Below are positions 61,048 to 64,000 of a DNA stretch of 64,000 nt, in pieces. A program made the position numbers and the translations under genes. The notes under the pieces were generated by a model. The model was given only the letters and a program-made list of their open reading frames with translations, did not search any database and was not told where the DNA came from. Within the stretch, counting starts at the first letter, position 1. Every line of letters begins with the position of its first letter. This stretch comes from CAYOSF01 sp964406605 (GTDB lineage Bacteria; Chloroflexota; Dehalococcoidia; DSTF01; RBG-16-68-14): the NCBI GenBank assembly GCA_964406605.1, contig CAYOSF010000001.1:124001-188000 (forward strand), in the 5' to 3' direction.

Positions 61048-62397
61048 TCAGGCGAGTCTTCTCCCTTCGGGAGGCAGAGGGAAATCCCCCGGTCCCAGGG
61101 GAACCCGTCGGCCAAACACGTCGATGTCGCGACAGAGGTCTGGTGGTACACCGCGCGGCGTACCCAAACATGAGTTGTCACAGGATTCGGGCAACCTTTC
61201 CGCAAACACTCCACGAGTCAGGTGAACAATCTCGTGGAGAATGGATGATTCCAGCGGCGGACAGTTGGTTCTAGTTGTATTCAGTGTCATGATGTTGGCC
61301 GGTATGGAAAACCCAGTAGCCTCCGCACAACCTGCGAGTGCAGCGCAACGAATATCCAACCCGTGTCGAACAAGATTCCTTTGGATTCGCGTACGCCGCG
61401 ATTCTTCTATGCACGCAGAGTTGAAGATCCGATCTAGGGCTATTCGCGTTGCTGCTTCAACCGCTGCAAATCCCAAGGTGGCGGCGCAACCTGCTCGAAT
61501 CACGACGCTGACACCTTCGGCGGCGAAACGATGGGTTGCGGGTGCGGCTCCCCCTGCTCCTCCAGCCTGACGCTGGATTGATTGGGTTGATGTTGATTCG
61601 AGTGCTGAAACCTGTTCGCAACTCATCGAATTTGACGCTGATTCTGCCTCTCTTTCGAACCTATCTGCTGGCCTGTCTCGCGTTGGACTTGGAAAGCCGG
61701 TGTTGACGTCTCTCTGCTGCACCACGTGTGTCAGCTCGTGCGCGACCAGCCGCTGTCCATCGCTGGTCCGCGGCGCATATTGTCCTGCCCCAAACACGAC
61801 ATCACGTCCGACGGTGTAGGCGAGCGCGCCTACCGCCCGCGCCGACTCCGCCGCCCTGGCATCCGTGTGGACCCGCACCTGGCTGAAGTCGTGGCCGAAG
61901 CGCGGCTCGAAGAAGGCGCGGGTGGCGGGATCGAGGGGCCGGCCGGGGGATCGCAGCACCTGGTCCACAACGGGCGGAGCGCTGGGAGACCCGTTGAGCG
62001 ATCCGCCGCCCGCGGTTCTTGGCAGAGGCTGGGCCTGGGACCACGACATCACCCCTTGCGCCAACCGTTCGGCCTCCCGCTCGTAGACATCATCGGGCTG
62101 ACCGACGGCCAGCTTGGCCTGGACTTGAGTGGGGCAGGTATGGCAGGCGCCGCCGAAGGGGCAGGCCCGGGGTCCCGCCGCTAGGGGACACGATTGGATC
62201 GCCGGTTGACTCGACGGCGGATGAATGGACACCCGGCTCAGGTCATGGCAGAGGCTTCGCTCCGCGGGGCCAGAGAATAGCGATTCGCCGGGCGTGCGTT
62301 CGGCAAGTGCCGCCCGAGGTTGTTCCGAGACCTTGCGCGACGGTTTGACCGTCGGTGTTGCCTTCTTCAGCGCCTCCGCCATCATCGGGGCGGTCAT
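61048..62397 (-). CDS. DUF4157 protein with a second C-terminal HExxH module, candidate eCIS effector
   Basis: This 449-residue protein has a Pro/Ala-rich N-terminus with a cysteine-rich patch (about 70-88), a DUF4157 domain (about 145-235) with VVDQVLRSPGRPLDPATR, FEPRFGHDFSQVRVHTD and the zinc motif HELTH (220-224), then a cysteine-rich C-terminal region (about 236-449) with a second HExxH motif, HEIVH (388-392). DUF4157 proteins are typical partners of eCIS and often carry toxin domains. The C-terminal region is distinctly poorer in GC than its surroundings (27 of 60 bases in 61261-61320; 41 of 60 in 61861-61920). Start ATG overlaps the upstream stop. Confidence 0.82.
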   Translation of the reverse strand: MTAPMMAEALKKATPTVKPSRKVSEQPRAALAERTPGESLFSGPAERSLCHDLSRVSIHPPSSQPAIQSCPLAAGPRACPFGGACHTCPTQVQAKLAVGQPDDVYEREAERLAQGVMSWSQAQPLPRTAGGGSLNGSPSAPPVVDQVLRSPGRPLDPATRAFFEPRFGHDFSQVRVHTDARAAESARAVGALAYTVGRDVVFGAGQYAPRTSDGQRLVAHELTHVVQQRDVNTGFPSPTRDRPADRFEREAESASNSMSCEQVSALESTSTQSIQRQAGGAGGAAPATHRFAAEGVSVVIRAGCAATLGFAAVEAATRIALDRIFNSACIEESRRTRIQRNLVRHGLDIRCAALAGCAEATGFSIPANIMTLNTTRTNCPPLESSILHEIVHLTRGVFAERLPESCDNSCLGTPRGVPPDLCRDIDVFGRRVPLGPGDFPLPPEGRRLA

Positions 62398-62714
62398 CGC
62401 GCCAGCCCTCCATACACGGCTTGGGCCACCTGGGCGCCGATGGCTTCAGCTCTGGAATCCGGCGTCATCTCGAATGCTCCTCCTTCCAGGCGCTCAATGT
62501 GCCCACCCCGGACTAGCCCGTCCGGCACGCCTTGCTCGGCAAACAGCCGGGCCAGCTCGCGCTGCATCGCCTGACCGATCCGGTGGCGGTCGCCGGAGGC
62601 CACGCCGCGCAGCACCACCTCCCCGACATGCAGCTCGATCGAGGGCTGCGTCTTGCGGGTTGTCTGAGATGGGTTCAGTCGCTCATGGTCCGCCAGCCGT
62701 GGTTGACCTTTCAT
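62394..62714 (-). CDS. small eCIS-associated protein, unknown
   Basis: This 106-residue soluble protein has IELHVGEVVLRGVASGDRHR and then a helix IGQAMQRELARLFAEQG, with VRGGHIERLEGGAFEM near the end. It is coupled to both neighbours by ATGA overlaps (AAA ATPase upstream, DUF4157 protein downstream). Short proteins of this kind commonly accompany the DUF4157 gene in injection loci. Possible adaptor or chaperone for the DUF4157 protein; not shown by sequence. Confidence 0.65.
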   Translation of the reverse strand: MKGQPRLADHERLNPSQTTRKTQPSIELHVGEVVLRGVASGDRHRIGQAMQRELARLFAEQGVPDGLVRGGHIERLEGGAFEMTPDSRAEAIGAQVAQAVYGGLAR

Positions 62715-64000
62715 GCCCAGCCTCCGATTTCGGATTCGGTGAGCGGCTTCTCGATCTTGGCATATTCACCGCGGGCGGCGCGCAACAGGTGCGTCATGCG
62801 CACGGGTTCCCCAGCGTCGGCGGCCAGAAAGGCGGCGTTCAGGGCGATGTTGCGGATGTTGCCGCCGGCCACGTTCAACCGGGACAGCCGGTCCAGATTC
62901 AGGCCATCGATCGGGGTGCCGGCCGGGAAGATGCGCCGCCAGATCTCGGCCCGCTGCGTGGCATCCGGGAAAGGAAACTGGACGACGAAACGGATGCGGC
63001 GCAGAAATGCGGGGTCCAGGGCTTGTTTCATGTTGGTGGTCAGGATGGCTAGGCCGCGATAGGTCTCCATGCGCTGCAGGAGGTAGCTGACCTCTATGTT
63101 GGCGTATCGGTCGTGGCTATCTTTGACCTCGCTGCGCTTGCCGAAGAGAGCGTCGGCCTCGTCGAACAACAGGATTGCGCCGCCCTCTTCCGCCGCGTCA
63201 AACACGCGCCGCAGGTTCTTCTCGGTCTCGCCGATGTACTTGCTGACCACCTGGCTCAGGTCGATGCGGTAGAGGTCGAGCCGGAGCTCGTTGGCCAGGA
63301 CCTCCGCTGCCATGGTCTTGCCGGTGCCACTGGCGCCGGCGAAGAGAGAGCTTATCCCAAGACCGCGGCTGTTCTTGGCGGCGAACCCCCAGGAGTCGTG
63401 GACCTTGACCCGCTGCCTGACCTGACCGGCGATCTCCCGCAGGGTCTGTCGCTGAGGCTCGGGTAGCACGAGGTCTTCCCAGGTGGCGGCCGGCCTGATG
63501 CGCTGGGCCAGGTCGTCCAGGCGCGGGCGAGTCTGGGCGCGGCACGCCTCCCACAGCCGCGTGCCTGGTGTTTCCGCCTGACCGTCCCCCGCGCCGGCAA
63601 ACGCTTCGGCGCTGACGCTGCCGATCTCCTGGGCTCCCAGATTGAACTGCCCGACAATGGCATCCACGTGTCCGTCTGGGCCCTGCGGGGAGACACCCAG
63701 CGCAGAACACCAGAGGTCCCGCTGCTCTGCCGTCGTGGGCTTGTCCACATCCAGTTGTATGCTGTGGCGCTTCCGCACGCAGAGCGATTCACGGCCGCTG
63801 ACCATGACCATGCCGGGCGCGATCTCGATCAGGGAGACGGCGGTCCGAGCCTGATCCGCGCTATCGATCTCCTCGCAGTCCACAAGCAGAGCGCCGGCGC
63901 TCAGAAGGGCTTCTCGGCGCCACAGGCGTGCCAAGGCCTCTCGTTCTGCCGGCGCGGTTGGGATTTCGGACGCATGGATGAGGTGAAGCGTGAGCCCCAG
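62711..64000 (-). CDS. eCIS AAA+ ATPase (Afp15-like), 5' end outside window
   Basis: The frame is open past 63934 to the window edge, so this is the C-terminal part of a larger protein. At least 429 residues are visible. It has an AAA+ domain with Walker A GASGTGKT, Walker B ILLFDEADALFG, and the sensor segment ILTTNMKQALDPAFLRRIRF. An N-terminal region precedes it. ATPases of this type are encoded in contractile injection loci (Afp15), probably for assembly or cargo handling. A TTG at 63934 could be read as a start, but the frame stays open. Confidence 0.86.
   Translation of the reverse strand: MGLTLHLIHASEIPTAPAEREALARLWRREALLSAGALLVDCEEIDSADQARTAVSLIEIAPGMVMVSGRESLCVRKRHSIQLDVDKPTTAEQRDLWCSALGVSPQGPDGHVDAIVGQFNLGAQEIGSVSAEAFAGAGDGQAETPGTRLWEACRAQTRPRLDDLAQRIRPAATWEDLVLPEPQRQTLREIAGQVRQRVKVHDSWGFAAKNSRGLGISSLFAGASGTGKTMAAEVLANELRLDLYRIDLSQVVSKYIGETEKNLRRVFDAAEEGGAILLFDEADALFGKRSEVKDSHDRYANIEVSYLLQRMETYRGLAILTTNMKQALDPAFLRRIRFVVQFPFPDATQRAEIWRRIFPAGTPIDGLNLDRLSRLNVAGGNIRNIALNAAFLAADAGEPVRMTHLLRAARGEYAKIEKPLTESEIGGWA

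Overview
The window looks like part of a GC-rich bacterial chromosome from an anaerobic or facultative organism that carries a complete dissimilatory sulfite/sulfate reduction gene set. I would guess Chloroflexota (Dehalococcoidia-like), because dsr-bearing Chloroflexota are known and because hydrolase-cyclase proteins, exported peptidyl-prolyl isomerases and contractile injection loci are common there. This is inference; no ribosomal marker is present.

Layout. (1) 0-2.4 kb: the end of a DsrK/HdrD-type iron-sulfur protein and a YedF/DsrE-like protein on the + strand, facing a DsrC-fold protein that lacks both redox cysteines. (2) 2.9-17.9 kb, all on the - strand: a long sulfur-respiration cluster read right to left as ferredoxin, cbiA/dsrN-like amidase, dsrA, dsrB, dsrD, dsrC, dsrM-like, dsrK, a diheme lipoprotein, Rieske protein, split cytochrome b (b6 and subunit IV), monoheme cytochrome c, helical-repeat lipoprotein, qmoC, a small membrane protein, a TauE exporter and a second DsrM/NarI-like protein. 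A Rieske/cytochrome b module sits where dsrO and dsrP would be expected. (3) 18.2-20.9 kb: a NarX/NarL-type two-component pair. (4) 21.3-28.8 kb, - strand: sat, a small unknown gene, aprB, aprA, qmoA, qmoB. (5) 29-45.7 kb: ChrA-type transporter, a two-subunit pyruvate:ferredoxin oxidoreductase, cyclophilin, a pseudo-hydrolase/adenylate cyclase, a CoA-transferase and hydroxyacid catabolic group, a thioredoxin-CRP fusion regulator divergent from a TlpA-like protein, an FKBP lipoprotein, a nitrilase and tRNA-Gly. (6) 46.1-64 kb, - strand: a contractile injection system (eCIS-type) baseplate operon with an AAA ATPase and a DUF4157 protein that ends in a second metalloprotease-like module. Sheath and inner tube genes are not in the window and may lie beyond the right edge.

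How the parts fit. Sat activates sulfate, AprBA reduces APS with electrons from the Qmo complex, and DsrAB with DsrC reduces sulfite. DsrMK, possibly together with the Rieske/cytochrome b module, ties DsrC to the quinone pool. DsrD argues for the reductive direction. A near-identical 19-bp element lies upstream of both the dsr and the sat-apr-qmo operons. CRP-type palindromes lie upstream of the two-component pair and between the thioredoxin-CRP gene and tlpA, which suggests a redox or nucleotide responsive circuit.

Most promising leads: the Rieske/cytochrome b module inside the dsr cluster; the two-HExxH DUF4157 protein with a composition shift; the thioredoxin-CRP fusion with its candidate operators; and the shared dsr/sat element.
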